Positions 1 through 8,191 of a DNA stretch of 39,000 bases are shown here, piece after piece. Origin of the DNA: JBOHPP01 sp050731755 (lineage in GTDB: Bacteria; Methylomirabilota; Methylomirabilia; Rokubacteriales; CSP1-6); assembly GCA_050731755.1 (NCBI GenBank), contig JBOHPP010000242.1, forward strand, positions 1 to 39,000, written 5' to 3'. A model generated the notes under the pieces. That model was not told the DNA's origin. It ran no database searches and saw nothing but the letters and a program-made list of their open reading frames with translations. A program made the position numbers and the translations under genes. How positions within the stretch are numbered: the first letter of the stretch is position 1; each line of letters begins with the position of its first letter.

Positions 1-161
1 ACGTTCCCCGATGAGGAGGGGACTGAAAGTGTAGACGCCGTTGTGTTTACAGTGGTTCGCGGGACCGTCGCACGACGTTCCCCGATGAGGAGGGGACTGA
101 AAGCCGCGCCCCTTCCCACGCCATGTAGCGGCTCGCCTGCGTCGTCGCACCACGTTCCCCG
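1..161 (+). CRISPR. Distal end of a CRISPR array (3 repeats, last one degenerate)
   Basis: Three copies of one repeat are visible. The complete copy is 67-103 (37 nt, starting GTCGCACGACGTTCCCCG and ending GGGGACTGAAAG). The first copy is cut by the window edge and its last 29 nt occupy 1-29. The third copy (144-161) keeps only the first 18 nt, with one mismatch, and then diverges. Spacers are 30-66 (37 nt) and 104-143 (40 nt). The repeat has a small internal stem (TCCCC/GGGGA) and ends in ACTGAAAG, which resembles the 8-nt 5' handle of type I and III crRNAs. The degenerate copy at the right end marks the leader-distal end, so transcription is probably left to right with leader and cas genes to the left of the window. 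No cas gene is present here, so the subtype cannot be assigned. Confidence 0.9.
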
Positions 162-180
162 TGGCTCTTGCCCGCCCCGG

Positions 181-189
181 TGGTATACT
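181..189 (+). promoter_or_regulatory. Extended -10 promoter of the thi operon
   Basis: TGGTATACT is an extended -10 box (TGn followed by TATACT). A start 7 nt after it falls at about 196, exactly the first base of the riboswitch P1 stem, which supports the assignment. No good -35 box is seen at 17 nt (161-166 reads GTGGCT), as is common for extended -10 promoters. It lies only 20 nt after the degenerate last CRISPR repeat. Confidence 0.6.
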
Positions 190-195
190 TCGTTC

Positions 196-287
196 GTCGC
201 CGTGGGGGGAGGATTCCTGAGAACCGGGTGCGGCCCGGGACCCCTCGAACCTGATCTGGCTAATTCCAGCGTAGGGAACACGGCGAC
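196..287 (+). promoter_or_regulatory. TPP riboswitch (THI element)
   Basis: The sequence carries the TPP riboswitch core: CTGAGA in the first arm (217-222), then GAACCTGATCTGG (247-259), TAATNCCAGCG and TAGGGAA (to 278). A perfect 9-bp P1 stem encloses it: GTCGCCGTG (196-204) pairs with CACGGCGAC (279-287). A GC-rich optional P3a-type hairpin is visible around 223-240. It lies directly upstream of thiS, so thiamine pyrophosphate should repress the thi operon through the downstream hairpin. Confidence 0.95.
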
Positions 288-299
288 AGCGCGAGAGTG

Positions 300-328
300 C
301 GGCCGCACCCGGTGCCCGGGAGCGGCCG
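300..328 (+). terminator. Putative expression-platform hairpin of the TPP riboswitch
   Basis: CGGCCGC-A-CCCGG (300-312) pairs with CCGGG-A-GCGGCCG (316-328): 12 bp with one A/A mismatch and a 3-nt loop. The following bases TTCTGCTTT are only weakly U-rich, so this may be a poor intrinsic terminator or simply a structure that pauses polymerase. It lies 13 nt after the P1 stem and about 30 nt before the thiS start, the right place for an expression platform. I did not find a clean alternative antiterminator by eye. Confidence 0.45.
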
Positions 329-358
329 TTCTGCTTTCCGGGCCAGGTGGGACGGAAG

Positions 359-559
359 ATGAGGATCACGGTCAACGGCAAACCCATGGACGTCGCCGAC
401 CATCTCAGCCTGGAGGCGCTCCTGGCCGAGCTTCGCGTCCAGCGCCAGTACACGGCGGTGGCGATCAACCGCGAGGTGACGCCCAAGAGCCGCTACGCCG
501 AGACCCGGCTGAGGGACGGCGACCGCGTGGAGATCGTGCGACCGATGGGTGGGGGATAG
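359..559 (+). CDS. thiS: Sulfur carrier protein ThiS
   Basis: 66-residue ubiquitin-like sulfur carrier of thiazole synthesis. Its C-terminal glycine is thiocarboxylated and donates sulfur to ThiG. The protein ends in Met-Gly-Gly-Gly, preserving the required Gly-Gly tail, and its length matches the family. I chose ATG 359 because it gives the usual N-terminus (MRITVNGKP) and has GGTGGGA 6 nt upstream; an in-frame GTG at 347 would add four residues and lacks a site. It is the first gene after the TPP riboswitch, and the thiG start follows its stop by 4 nt. ThiF, which adenylates ThiS, is not in the window. Confidence 0.93.
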   Translation: MRITVNGKPMDVADHLSLEALLAELRVQRQYTAVAINREVTPKSRYAETRLRDGDRVEIVRPMGGG

Positions 560-563
560 GGCT

Positions 564-1343
564 ATGCAAGACACGCCGCTCGTCATCGGAGGCAAGGAGT
601 TCACGTCGCGTCTGATCGTCGGGACCGGCAAGTACGCATCGATGGAGGTCATGAGGCAGGCCCACGAGGAGTCCGGCGCCCAGATCGTCACGGTGGCGCT
701 CCGGCGGGCGAGCCTCCCCGAGGGTGGATCGATCCTGGACTACATCGACACCAAACGGTTCACGCTGTTGCCCAACACCGCGGGCTGCTACACGGCCGAC
801 GAGGCGGTCCGCACCGCGTACCTGGCCCGGGAGGCGGGGCTGGGGGAGATGGTGAAGCTCGAGGTCATCGGGGACGCCCGCACGCTCTTCCCCGACGTGC
901 TGGGGCTGCTGGAAGCCACCAAGATCCTCGCCCGCGAGGGCTTCATCGTCATGCCCTACACGAACGACGACCCGGTGACGGCCAAGAAGCTCGAGGATGC
1001 CGGCGCCGCCGTGGTCATGCCGCTGGGCGCCCCGATCGGGTCCGGGCTCGGCATCCGCAACCCCTACAACGTCAAGATCATCCTCGAGACTGTCACCGTC
1101 CCCGTGATCGTGGACGCCGGCGTGGGCACGGCCTCCGACGCCGCCATCGCCATGGAGCTTGGCTGCGACGGCGTCCTCATGAACACCGCGATCGCCGGCG
1201 CCCGCGATCCGGTGGCCATGGCCCGGGCCATGGGCCTGGCCGTCGAGGCGGGCCGGCTGGCCGCCAAGGCCGGGCGCATCGGCAAGAAGCTCTACGCCAC
1301 GGCGTCCTCGCCGCTCGAGGGCGTGCCTGATTGGACGAGCTGA
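564..1343 (+). CDS. thiG: Thiazole synthase ThiG
   Basis: 259 residues, the normal length for ThiG. It condenses 1-deoxy-D-xylulose 5-phosphate, dehydroglycine and ThiS thiocarboxylate sulfur into the thiazole phosphate of thiamine. The TIM-barrel signatures are clear: the Schiff-base lysine lies in MVKLEVIGD (Lys98), followed by PYTNDDPVTAKKLEDAG, the GAPIGSGLG phosphate loop, and VDAGVGTASDAA. ATG 564 was preferred to GTG 549, which lies inside thiS; the thiS 3' end supplies a GGGGG ribosome site. The 3' end overlaps thiE by 13 nt, implying translational coupling. Confidence 0.96.
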   Translation: MQDTPLVIGGKEFTSRLIVGTGKYASMEVMRQAHEESGAQIVTVALRRASLPEGGSILDYIDTKRFTLLPNTAGCYTADEAVRTAYLAREAGLGEMVKLEVIGDARTLFPDVLGLLEATKILAREGFIVMPYTNDDPVTAKKLEDAGAAVVMPLGAPIGSGLGIRNPYNVKIILETVTVPVIVDAGVGTASDAAIAMELGCDGVLMNTAIAGARDPVAMARAMGLAVEAGRLAAKAGRIGKKLYATASSPLEGVPDWTS

Positions 1344-1957
1344 GGCTCTGCCTCGTCACCGACCGTGCTCAGACCGGCGGCCGTGACCTCGCCACCGTCG
1401 TTGGCGAATGCCTGGACGCCGGGCTCCGGGCCGTACAGCTCAGGGAGAAAGATCTCGGCGCCGCCGAGCTGGCGCGGCTGGGCCGGACGCTGCGGGCGCT
1501 GACGCAGAAGCGGGGCGCCTGGCTGATCGTCAATGACCGCGTCGACGTGGCGCTCGCGGTGGGCGCCGATGGTGTGCAGCGCACGTCGACCTCGCTGCCC
1601 ATCGCCGACATCCTGCCCATCGCCGACAAGCGGCTCCGGGTGGGTGCCTCCGTGCATTCCCTCGAGGAGGCGCGGGCCGCCGCCGAGGCCGGCGCCGACT
1701 GGCTCGTCTTCGGGCCCGTCTATGACACGCCGTCCAAGCGGCCGTATGGCCCGGCCCAGGGCCTGGCGGCGCTGGAACGGGTGACGCGCGCCGTAGAGAT
1801 CCCCGTGATCGCCATCGGCGGCCTCACGCCCGAGCGCGTGGCCGAGGTGCGGCACGCCGGCGCTCACGGCGTGGCCGTGATCTCCGCCATCCTGACCGCG
1901 CCTTCGCCGGCGACCGCCACCCGCCGCTTCCTCAAGGCGCTCGCCGCCGACCAATGA
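1331..1957 (+). CDS. thiE: Thiamine-phosphate synthase ThiE
   Basis: 208 residues, TIM-barrel enzyme joining HMP-pyrophosphate and thiazole phosphate to thiamine phosphate. Recognisable motifs are LVTD near the start, AVQLREKDL, LIVNDRVDVALAVGADGVQ, GASVHS, VFGPVYDTPSK and VIAIGGLTPERV. The start appears to be TTG 1331 inside the end of thiG, since no ATG or GTG precedes the conserved LVTD strand in frame. An in-frame near-duplication of 18 nt (1595-1612 and 1613-1630) gives LPIADI-LPIADK in the segment that normally holds the GQxDLP-like loop; the usual GVHxGQ motif is changed to GVQRTS. The enzyme is probably active because the phosphate and HMP-binding motifs remain. Confidence 0.93.
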   Translation: MDELRLCLVTDRAQTGGRDLATVVGECLDAGLRAVQLREKDLGAAELARLGRTLRALTQKRGAWLIVNDRVDVALAVGADGVQRTSTSLPIADILPIADKRLRVGASVHSLEEARAAAEAGADWLVFGPVYDTPSKRPYGPAQGLAALERVTRAVEIPVIAIGGLTPERVAEVRHAGAHGVAVISAILTAPSPATATRRFLKALAADQ

Positions 1958-2033
1958 CCGGCGCGACGGAGCCACGCGTGCCTAGATCAGGCCACCTACG
2001 GTTCGATCCGAGCACGCGGCCCCCGCTACAACA

Positions 2034-3146
2034 GTGAAAATCCTGGTCGTCGGTGGCGGGATCATCGGCTGCGCGACCGCCTGGGAGCTGGCCAAGGCAG
2101 GCTGTGCCGTCACGTTGCTGGAGCGCGCCACCCCGGGGACGGAAGCCTCCGGCGCGGCGGCGGGGCTGCTGGCCCCGCTCGGGGAGTCCTCGGCCCCGAG
2201 CTTCCGCGACCTCGCGCTGGCCAGCTGGCGGCTGTATCCGGCGATCGTGCAGGAGCTGCGGGAGCGCACCGGCATCGACGTCGAGTACGTCACCCGCGGC
2301 ACGATCTATCCGCTCTCCACCGCGCAGGACGTGCGCGAGGCGCAGGCGCGCTCGGCCTGGGCGCTCGATCCCGAGTTCGGCATCGAGGCGTGGGATCGCG
2401 GCGAGGCGCACGTCCGGGAGCCGGCGCTTTCGACCAAGGTCAGTGGCGCCATGTTCGTCCGGGCCGATCACTGGGTCAACAACCAGCGGCTGGTGGTCGC
2501 CTATGCCCACGCCGCGGTCGCGGCGGGCGTGGCCCTGGTGACCGGGTGCGATGTCTCTCGCGTCGTCGTCGAGGACGGCCGCGTTCGCGGCGTGGTGGCC
2601 CAGGGCGAGCGTTTCGAGGCCGACGCCGTGCTGCTGGCCGCCGGCGCGTGGACGGCCGGCCTCGCCGCCTCGTTCGGCGCGCGGCTCGCGGTGGAGCCTC
2701 GGCGCGGTCAGATGGTCGCTCTGGTCCACGTGCCGCCGGTGCTCAGGCACTGTATCCACGGTGACCAGGTGTACCTGGTGCCGCGACCGTCGGGCGAGCT
2801 GCTGGTCGGCGCCACCGTCGAGCGTGTCGGCTTCCAGCGGGCCGTCACCGCCGAGGGCATCGCCGGACTGCTCGCCGCCGCCATCGAGGTGGTCCCCGGC
2901 CTCGCGTCACTGCCGATCAGCCGGACGTGGTACGGGTTCCGGCCGTGGGCGCCTGACAGCCTCCCCATCCTGGGCCCGTGGCCGGGCATCGAGGGGCTGT
3001 GGATTGCCACCGCGCACTTCCGCAATGGTATTCTCCTGGCGCCGATCACGGCCAAGGTCATGACCGAGTGGCTTCTCACCGGACAGCCCTCGCTGCCACT
3101 CAACGAGTTTCTCCCGGACCGGTTCCTGAAGGGGCGCCAGCAATGA
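2034..3146 (+). CDS. thiO: Glycine oxidase ThiO
   Basis: 370-residue FAD-dependent amine oxidase of the DAO family. ThiO oxidises glycine to the imine (dehydroglycine) used by ThiG in aerobic bacteria. The N-terminal dinucleotide-binding strand reads VVGGGIIGCATAWELAKAG, followed by GTEASGAAAGLLAP. The C-terminal FAD contact region has GFRPWAPDSLPILGPW and HFRNGILLAPITAKV. GTG 2034 starts the protein directly at the first beta strand. A 76-nt gap separates it from thiE, with no obvious terminator. The presence of thiO rather than thiH points to aerobic or microaerobic thiazole synthesis. Confidence 0.92.
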   Translation: MKILVVGGGIIGCATAWELAKAGCAVTLLERATPGTEASGAAAGLLAPLGESSAPSFRDLALASWRLYPAIVQELRERTGIDVEYVTRGTIYPLSTAQDVREAQARSAWALDPEFGIEAWDRGEAHVREPALSTKVSGAMFVRADHWVNNQRLVVAYAHAAVAAGVALVTGCDVSRVVVEDGRVRGVVAQGERFEADAVLLAAGAWTAGLAASFGARLAVEPRRGQMVALVHVPPVLRHCIHGDQVYLVPRPSGELLVGATVERVGFQRAVTAEGIAGLLAAAIEVVPGLASLPISRTWYGFRPWAPDSLPILGPWPGIEGLWIATAHFRNGILLAPITAKVMTEWLLTGQPSLPLNEFLPDRFLKGRQQ

Positions 3147-4471
3147 CGAAAGACGAGCTCAAGCAGCGGGTGTGGGAGGCGATCGACCGACGGAGCGAGA
3201 CCATCATCGGGCTGGGCGAGCAGATCCGGCGCCACCCCGAGCTGGGCTTCAAGGAGTTCAAGACGGCACGCCTCGTGGAGGAGACGCTCGGCAAGCTGGG
3301 GCTGAGCCCCAAGGCCGGGCTGGCCATCACCGGCGTGCGCGCCGATCTGCCGGGCCAGGCGGGGTCCGGCCCGACGTTCGCCCTGCTGGGCGAGCTCGAC
3401 GCTCTCGTCGTGGCGGGCCACCCCGAGGCCGATCCCCAGACGGGCGCCGCCCACGCCTGTGGTCACAACGCCCAGGTGGCGGGTCTGCTCGGCTGCGTGA
3501 TGGGCCTCGTCGAGGCCCGGGCCGCGGAGCATCTGGCCGGCCGCGTCGTCGTCTTCGCGGTTCCCGCCGAAGAGTACGGTGATATTGAGTGGCGGGTGAG
3601 CCAGGCGCGGCAGGGCAGGCTCGAGTTCCTGGGCGGCAAGCCCGAGCTGCTTCGCCTCGGCCACTTCGACGACGTCGATCTCGCCATGATGATCCACGCC
3701 ACCTCCCGGCCCGAGGACGGCAAGGCGGGGGTACCCGCCTCCAACAACGGCTGCATCGTGAAGACCGTACGCTACGTCGGCCGGGCCGCTCACGCCGGCG
3801 GTGCTCCACACATGGGGATCAACGCGCTCTACGCCGCCCACATCGGGCTGATGGCCATCAACGCGCTCCGGGAGACCTTCCGCGACGAGGACACCATCCG
3901 GGTCCACCCGATCATCACCCACGGAGGCTCGCAGGTGAACGTGATCCCGGGCGAGGTGAGGATCGAAACCTACGTCAGGGGCAAGACGGTCGAGGCCATC
4001 CTCGACGCCAACCGCAAGGTCGACCGCGCTCTGCGGGCGGGAGCGCTGGCGCTGGGTGCCCGGGTGGAGATCGAAACGCTGCCCGGCTATCTGCCGATGC
4101 TCTGCGATGCCGCGATGGCCCACCTCTTCAAGGAGAACGCTGCCCGCCTGGTGGGCGAGGAGCACTACCGTCAGATCGGCCACCGCACGGGCTCGACCGA
4201 CATGGGCGATCTTTCTCAGGTGATGCCGGTGCTCCACCCCTACGTCGGTGGCGCGCGCGGCACCGGCCACGGGGCGGATTACGAGATCGTGGACACGTCG
4301 CTGGCCTACGTGGCCCCGGCCAAGGCGCTGGCCGCGATGGTCGTCGACCTGCTGGGCGACGGCGCCGACGGGGCCCGCGCGGTGCTCAAGACCGCCCGGC
4401 CGCCGATGACGCGCGAGCAATACCTCGCCTTTCAGCGCGGGATCGCCAAGCGGGAGACCTTCGAAGGCTAA
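3143..4471 (+). CDS. M20 family metallo-amidohydrolase (AbgB / IAA-amino acid hydrolase type)
   Basis: 442-residue M20 peptidase-family amidohydrolase, cytoplasmic. Metal-site motifs are visible: LLGELDAL, HACGHN (His104, Cys106, His108), the PAEEYGD general-base region, and HAGGAPHMGINAL in the dimerisation domain. The cysteine in HACGH is typical of aminoacyl-hydrolases such as AbgB and auxin-conjugate hydrolases rather than DapE or ArgE. The start codon ATG overlaps the thiO stop (ATGA), so it is translated with the thi operon. A role in salvaging an N-acyl compound is possible, but the substrate cannot be read from sequence. Confidence 0.85.
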   Translation: MTKDELKQRVWEAIDRRSETIIGLGEQIRRHPELGFKEFKTARLVEETLGKLGLSPKAGLAITGVRADLPGQAGSGPTFALLGELDALVVAGHPEADPQTGAAHACGHNAQVAGLLGCVMGLVEARAAEHLAGRVVVFAVPAEEYGDIEWRVSQARQGRLEFLGGKPELLRLGHFDDVDLAMMIHATSRPEDGKAGVPASNNGCIVKTVRYVGRAAHAGGAPHMGINALYAAHIGLMAINALRETFRDEDTIRVHPIITHGGSQVNVIPGEVRIETYVRGKTVEAILDANRKVDRALRAGALALGARVEIETLPGYLPMLCDAAMAHLFKENAARLVGEEHYRQIGHRTGSTDMGDLSQVMPVLHPYVGGARGTGHGADYEIVDTSLAYVAPAKALAAMVVDLLGDGADGARAVLKTARPPMTREQYLAFQRGIAKRETFEG

Positions 4472-4475
4472 ACGG

Positions 4476-5279
4476 GTGTACGGCGAGAGCTCGATCGATT
4501 TCCCCCGGCGCGTCGTGTGCCTGACCGCGGAGACGGCCGAGATCGCCCACGTCCTGGGGGCCGGCGACCGGGTCGTCGGCGTCCCGGGCACGGCGCGCCG
4601 ACCGGAGGCGGTGCGGGACAAGGCGCGGGTCGGCGGCTTCACGACCTTTCGCACGGACAGGATCCTGAGCCTCGAGCCCGATCTCGTCCTGGCGTTCTCC
4701 GACCTCCAGCAGGACATCGTCCGTGACCTGATCGGAGCCGGCATCACCGTGCTCTGCACCAACCAGCGGTCGTTCGACGACGTGCTGCGGGCGATCCTCC
4801 TGGTCGGCGGCGCGTTGGGGTGCGAGGCGCGGGCGCGGGAGCTGGTCCGAGACCTTCGCGACGAAGTTCGGCAGGTCCGCGAGTACTGCTCGGTCTGGCC
4901 CGACCGCCCGCGCGTGTACTTCGAGGAGTGGCCGGACCCGCTGATCGCCGGCATCAGCTGGGTGTCCGAGCTGATCGAGATGGCCGGTGGTCACGACGTC
5001 TTCGCCGAGTTGCGGGAGCAGCCCAGCGCCTCGGGTCGGGTGGTGTCGGCCGATGAGGTGATCAGGCGCGACCCGCAGATCATCGTCGCCTCCTGGTGTG
5101 GCAAGCCCGTGGACCGCGCGGCCATCGCGGCGCGCCCGGGTTGGCAGTCCATCAGCGCGGTGAAGCACGGCGAGATCCACGAGATCGACGGGGCCGACAT
5201 CCTCTCGCCCGGGCCGTCGTTGATGATGGGACTGCGGCGGATCCACGAGATCGTCCAGGCCTTTCAGGCCGGACGGTAG
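4476..5279 (+). CDS. BtuF-like cobalamin/corrinoid-binding periplasmic-type protein without signal peptide
   Basis: 267 residues with the two-lobed BtuF/FhuD-type fold pattern: RVVCLTAETAEIAHVLGAGDRVVGV at the start of lobe 1 (split here as a family pattern), FRTDRILSLEPDLVLAF, then lobe 2 with VSELIEMAGGHDVF, VSADEVIRRDPQIIV and an Ala-Arg-Pro-Gly-Trp segment. The protein begins almost directly at the first strand; there is no signal peptide or lipobox, so as annotated it is cytoplasmic. No BtuC/BtuD genes are near. GTG 4476 follows the M20 stop by 4 nt, so it belongs to the thi-linked operon. It may be a cytoplasmic corrinoid- or cofactor-binding protein; the ligand is unknown. Confidence 0.75.
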   Translation: MYGESSIDFPRRVVCLTAETAEIAHVLGAGDRVVGVPGTARRPEAVRDKARVGGFTTFRTDRILSLEPDLVLAFSDLQQDIVRDLIGAGITVLCTNQRSFDDVLRAILLVGGALGCEARARELVRDLRDEVRQVREYCSVWPDRPRVYFEEWPDPLIAGISWVSELIEMAGGHDVFAELREQPSASGRVVSADEVIRRDPQIIVASWCGKPVDRAAIAARPGWQSISAVKHGEIHEIDGADILSPGPSLMMGLRRIHEIVQAFQAGR

Positions 5280-5308
5280 AAGAGTAAGCTGGAGAGACAA
5301 ATCGGCAA

Positions 5309-5351
5309 CATGCCGAAAAAATTTCGGGCACGCGCAGGGCCGGGCTAGGAT
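5309..5351 (+). promoter_or_regulatory. AT-rich palindrome and -10 box upstream of tldD
   Basis: CCGAAA-AAA-TTTCGG (5313-5327) is a perfect 6-bp inverted repeat in an otherwise GC-rich stretch. A TAGGAT box follows at 5346-5351, a plausible -10 for tldD (start 5389). The palindrome overlaps where a -35 would be, so it could be an operator. It could also be a weak terminator stem for the upstream operon, but it lacks a U-tract. Confidence 0.4.
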
Positions 5352-5388
5352 TGGAGCCCTCCGTGACCGTTGCCGGGAGTCGACGCCA

Positions 5389-6834
5389 ATGATGAATCTC
5401 GCTCGCGCCCAGCCGGCGCGGTTCTTCGCCGACCGGTTCAACGTCACCCCGGGGGTCCTGGAGCGTCTGATCGGCTCGGCCCTCAAGGGTCGGGTGGACG
5501 ACGCCGACGTGTACCTCGAGTACCGCGTCAACGAGGAGCTGGTGCTCGAGGAGAGTGTCGTCAAGAAGGCCGCGCGCCACGTGAGCCAGGGCGCGGGGGT
5601 CCGGGCCCAGGCCGGAACCCGGACCGGCTATGCCCACACCGATGACATTTCGCTGAGGAACCTGGAGGAGGCGGCCCGCCAGGCCCGGGCCATCGCCGCT
5701 CAGTCGGGGAATTCCGGGATCGTCGCCGTCTCGGGCGGACGGCCCCACGACCTCTATACGCTCGCCGAGGCCCCCATTGCCGCCGACTTGGCCCGCAAGC
5801 TCGACCTCCTCGGTTGGGTGGACCAGGCGGCGCGAGCCGCCGACCCGCGGGTGCGGCAGGTGATCGCGACGCTCGCCAGCGAGGACGTGGTCGTGCTCGT
5901 CGTGACCGCCAGCGGGTGGAGCGTCGGGGACATCCGCCCGCTCACGCGCTTGAACGTGACGGTGATCGCCGAAGAGGGTGGCAAACGCGAGGTGGGAAGC
6001 TACGGCGGGGGCGGCCGCGTCGGCCTCGACTTCTTCCTGCAGGGGGAGCGCTGGCGTCGGTTCGCGCTCGAGGCGGCCCGGCAGGCCACGCTCAAGCTGC
6101 GTGCGCTCGCGGCGCCCGCCGGCACCACCACGGTCGTGCTGGGACCGGGTTGGCCGGGCATCCTGCTGCACGAAGCGGTGGGCCACGGACTCGAGGGCGA
6201 CTTCAACCGTAAGGGCGTGTCGGCCTTTGCCGGTCGTGTGGGACAGCAGGTGGCCTCCGAGCTGGTCACCGTCGTCGACGACGGCACCATCGCCAACCGC
6301 CGCGGCTCGTTGAACGTGGACGACGAGGGAACACCCACGGGACGGACCGTCCTCATCGAGAACGGCGTGCTCAGGGGGTACATGCAGGACAAGTTGAACG
6401 CACGTCTCATGGGCATGACGCCGACCGGCAACGGCCGGCGCGAGTCCTTCGCCTACCCGCCGATGCCCCGGATGACGAACACCTTCATGCTGGCCGGCCA
6501 GGACGATCCGACCGACATTATCCGCTCGGTCCGGCAGGGTCTCTACGCGGTGGCCTTCGGTGGCGGGCAGGTGGACATCACCAGCGGCAAGTTCGTCTTC
6601 TCGGCGAGCGAGGCCTACTTGATCGAGGACGGACGGGTGACGGCGCCGGTGAAGGGCGCCACCCTGATCGGCAACGGCCCCGACGCTCTCACGCGGGTGG
6701 CCCGCGTGGGCGCAGACCTTCAATTCGACGAGGGCATCGGCACCTGCGGCAAGGACGGCCAATCGGTGCCGGTGGGCGTCGGGCTGCCCACCATCCGCAT
6801 CGATGGGATGACGGTGGGAGGCACCCAGGTGTGA
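5389..6834 (+). CDS. tldD: Metalloprotease TldD
   Basis: 481 residues, the usual TldD length. TldD is the zinc-bearing subunit of the TldD/TldE (PmbA) heterodimeric protease, which trims peptides such as microcin B17 or PQQ precursors and degrades unfolded peptides in the cytoplasm. The metal motif HExxxH is present as HEAVGH (His261-His266), followed by GLEGDFNRKG. The conserved DDGTIANRRGSLNVDDEGTP segment and the C-terminal GTCGKDGQSVPVGVG region also match. Two adjacent ATG codons open the gene (5389 and 5392). It overlaps pmbA by the GTGA junction at 6831-6834. Confidence 0.93.
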   Translation: MMNLARAQPARFFADRFNVTPGVLERLIGSALKGRVDDADVYLEYRVNEELVLEESVVKKAARHVSQGAGVRAQAGTRTGYAHTDDISLRNLEEAARQARAIAAQSGNSGIVAVSGGRPHDLYTLAEAPIAADLARKLDLLGWVDQAARAADPRVRQVIATLASEDVVVLVVTASGWSVGDIRPLTRLNVTVIAEEGGKREVGSYGGGGRVGLDFFLQGERWRRFALEAARQATLKLRALAAPAGTTTVVLGPGWPGILLHEAVGHGLEGDFNRKGVSAFAGRVGQQVASELVTVVDDGTIANRRGSLNVDDEGTPTGRTVLIENGVLRGYMQDKLNARLMGMTPTGNGRRESFAYPPMPRMTNTFMLAGQDDPTDIIRSVRQGLYAVAFGGGQVDITSGKFVFSASEAYLIEDGRVTAPVKGATLIGNGPDALTRVARVGADLQFDEGIGTCGKDGQSVPVGVGLPTIRIDGMTVGGTQV

Positions 6835-8177
6835 GCGGGCTGGGTACCGACCTCCTGCAGTCCGTGCTGACACGCGCGACAGCGCGCGGCGCCACTGCCG
6901 CCGACGGCTTCCTGGTGGAGGAACAGCGCTTCAGCGCCACCGTGCGGCTGGGCGAGGTCGACACCGTCACCCACTCCCGCGACCAGCGGCTGGCGTTGCG
7001 GGTCTTCGCCGGCCGCGCCTCGGCCGCCGCCTCCACCTCCGATCTCTCGCCGGACTCCCTCGAGCGCGTCGTGGACGAGGCCACCCGGTTGGCCCGGATC
7101 ACCGCCGAGGACATGCACGCCGGCCTGCCCGAGCCCGCCGCTCTGATCGGGCGCGTTCCCGACCTTACCTTGACCGACGCCGGCGGGCACGACCTGCCGC
7201 CCGAGGCGAAGATCGAGATCGCCCGGCAAGCGGAGGCGGCGGCGCTGGCCGCCGACTCCCGGATCACCAACTCCGAGGGCGCCGAGCACTGGGACCGGCG
7301 CGCCCGCTACGCCTACGCGACCTCGGCCGGCTTCAGCGCCGCCTACGTGACCTCGAGCTTCGGCCTCACCGTGTCTCCGGTGGCGGGCCGCAACGGTGAG
7401 ATGCAGCGTGACTCGTGGTACTCGATGGCCCGGCAACGGGCGCGGCTGGACGCCCCCGACGCGGTGGGCCGCGTGGCCGCCGCGCGCGTCCTCCGGCGGC
7501 TGGGCGCCCGCAAGGTGAAGACCGCCGAGGTGCCGGTGATCTTCGACCCCGAGACCGCGGCCAGCCTGGTGCGAGCCCTGGCCGCGGCGGCCAGCGGGCC
7601 CAGCCTGTACCGCCGCGCCTCGTTCCTCTGCGACCGCCTGGGTTCGCGTGTCGCCTCGCCGGGGGTGACGATCGTCGATGATGGCCTGATCCCGGGCGCC
7701 CTCGGCTCACGGCCCTTCGACGGCGAAGGCTTGCCCACGCGGACCACGCCGCTCGTCCACGAGGGCGTGCTCCAGTCGTACCTCCTCGACACCTACAGCG
7801 GGCGCAAGCTGGATCGGCCGTCGACGCACCACGCCGTGCGCGACGGCAGCGGCGTCACCGTGGCCACGACGAACCTCATGCTGCTGCCGGGACCGGCGTC
7901 GCCGGAGGACCTGATCGCCTCCGTGCGGAGCGGCTTCTACGTGACCGAACTGATCGGTTTCGGCGTCAATGGCGTCACCGGCGATTACTCCCGCGGCGCC
8001 GTCGGCCTGTGGATCGACAACGGCACGCTCGCCTACCCGGTGGAGGAAGTCACGATCGCCGGAAACTTGCTGGAGATGTTCTCGGCCATCGATGGGGTGG
8101 GGAACGATCTGGTGCTGCGCGAGCGCGCGGCATCGCCCACAGTGCGGATCGCCCGCATGGTGGTCGCCGGGAACTGA
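6831..8177 (+). CDS. pmbA: PmbA/TldE, non-metal subunit of the TldD/E protease
   Basis: 448 residues with the PmbA architecture. It lacks the HExxxH metal motif and pairs with TldD. Visible features are the N-terminal RLGEVDTVTHSRDQRLALRVF strand pair (family pattern), the central FDPETAASLVRALAAAASG, and the C-terminal GVTGDYSRGAVGLWIDNG stretch typical of TldE. GTG 6831 overlaps the tldD stop by 4 nt. Together with tldD it forms an obligate two-gene unit; tatD follows after 14 nt. Confidence 0.93.
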   Translation: MSGLGTDLLQSVLTRATARGATAADGFLVEEQRFSATVRLGEVDTVTHSRDQRLALRVFAGRASAAASTSDLSPDSLERVVDEATRLARITAEDMHAGLPEPAALIGRVPDLTLTDAGGHDLPPEAKIEIARQAEAAALAADSRITNSEGAEHWDRRARYAYATSAGFSAAYVTSSFGLTVSPVAGRNGEMQRDSWYSMARQRARLDAPDAVGRVAAARVLRRLGARKVKTAEVPVIFDPETAASLVRALAAAASGPSLYRRASFLCDRLGSRVASPGVTIVDDGLIPGALGSRPFDGEGLPTRTTPLVHEGVLQSYLLDTYSGRKLDRPSTHHAVRDGSGVTVATTNLMLLPGPASPEDLIASVRSGFYVTELIGFGVNGVTGDYSRGAVGLWIDNGTLAYPVEEVTIAGNLLEMFSAIDGVGNDLVLRERAASPTVRIARMVVAGN

Positions 8178-8191
8178 GTCGGGAGGACCGC

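Noticed and set aside
43..615. 190-codon open frame over the CRISPR end, riboswitch and thiS
   Set aside because: It overlaps non-coding elements and a known gene in another frame and has no recognisable protein pattern.
2708..4954. 748-codon open frame on the minus strand over thiO, M20 and the BtuF-like gene
   Set aside because: It is antisense to three clearly recognised genes; open antisense frames are expected at this GC content.
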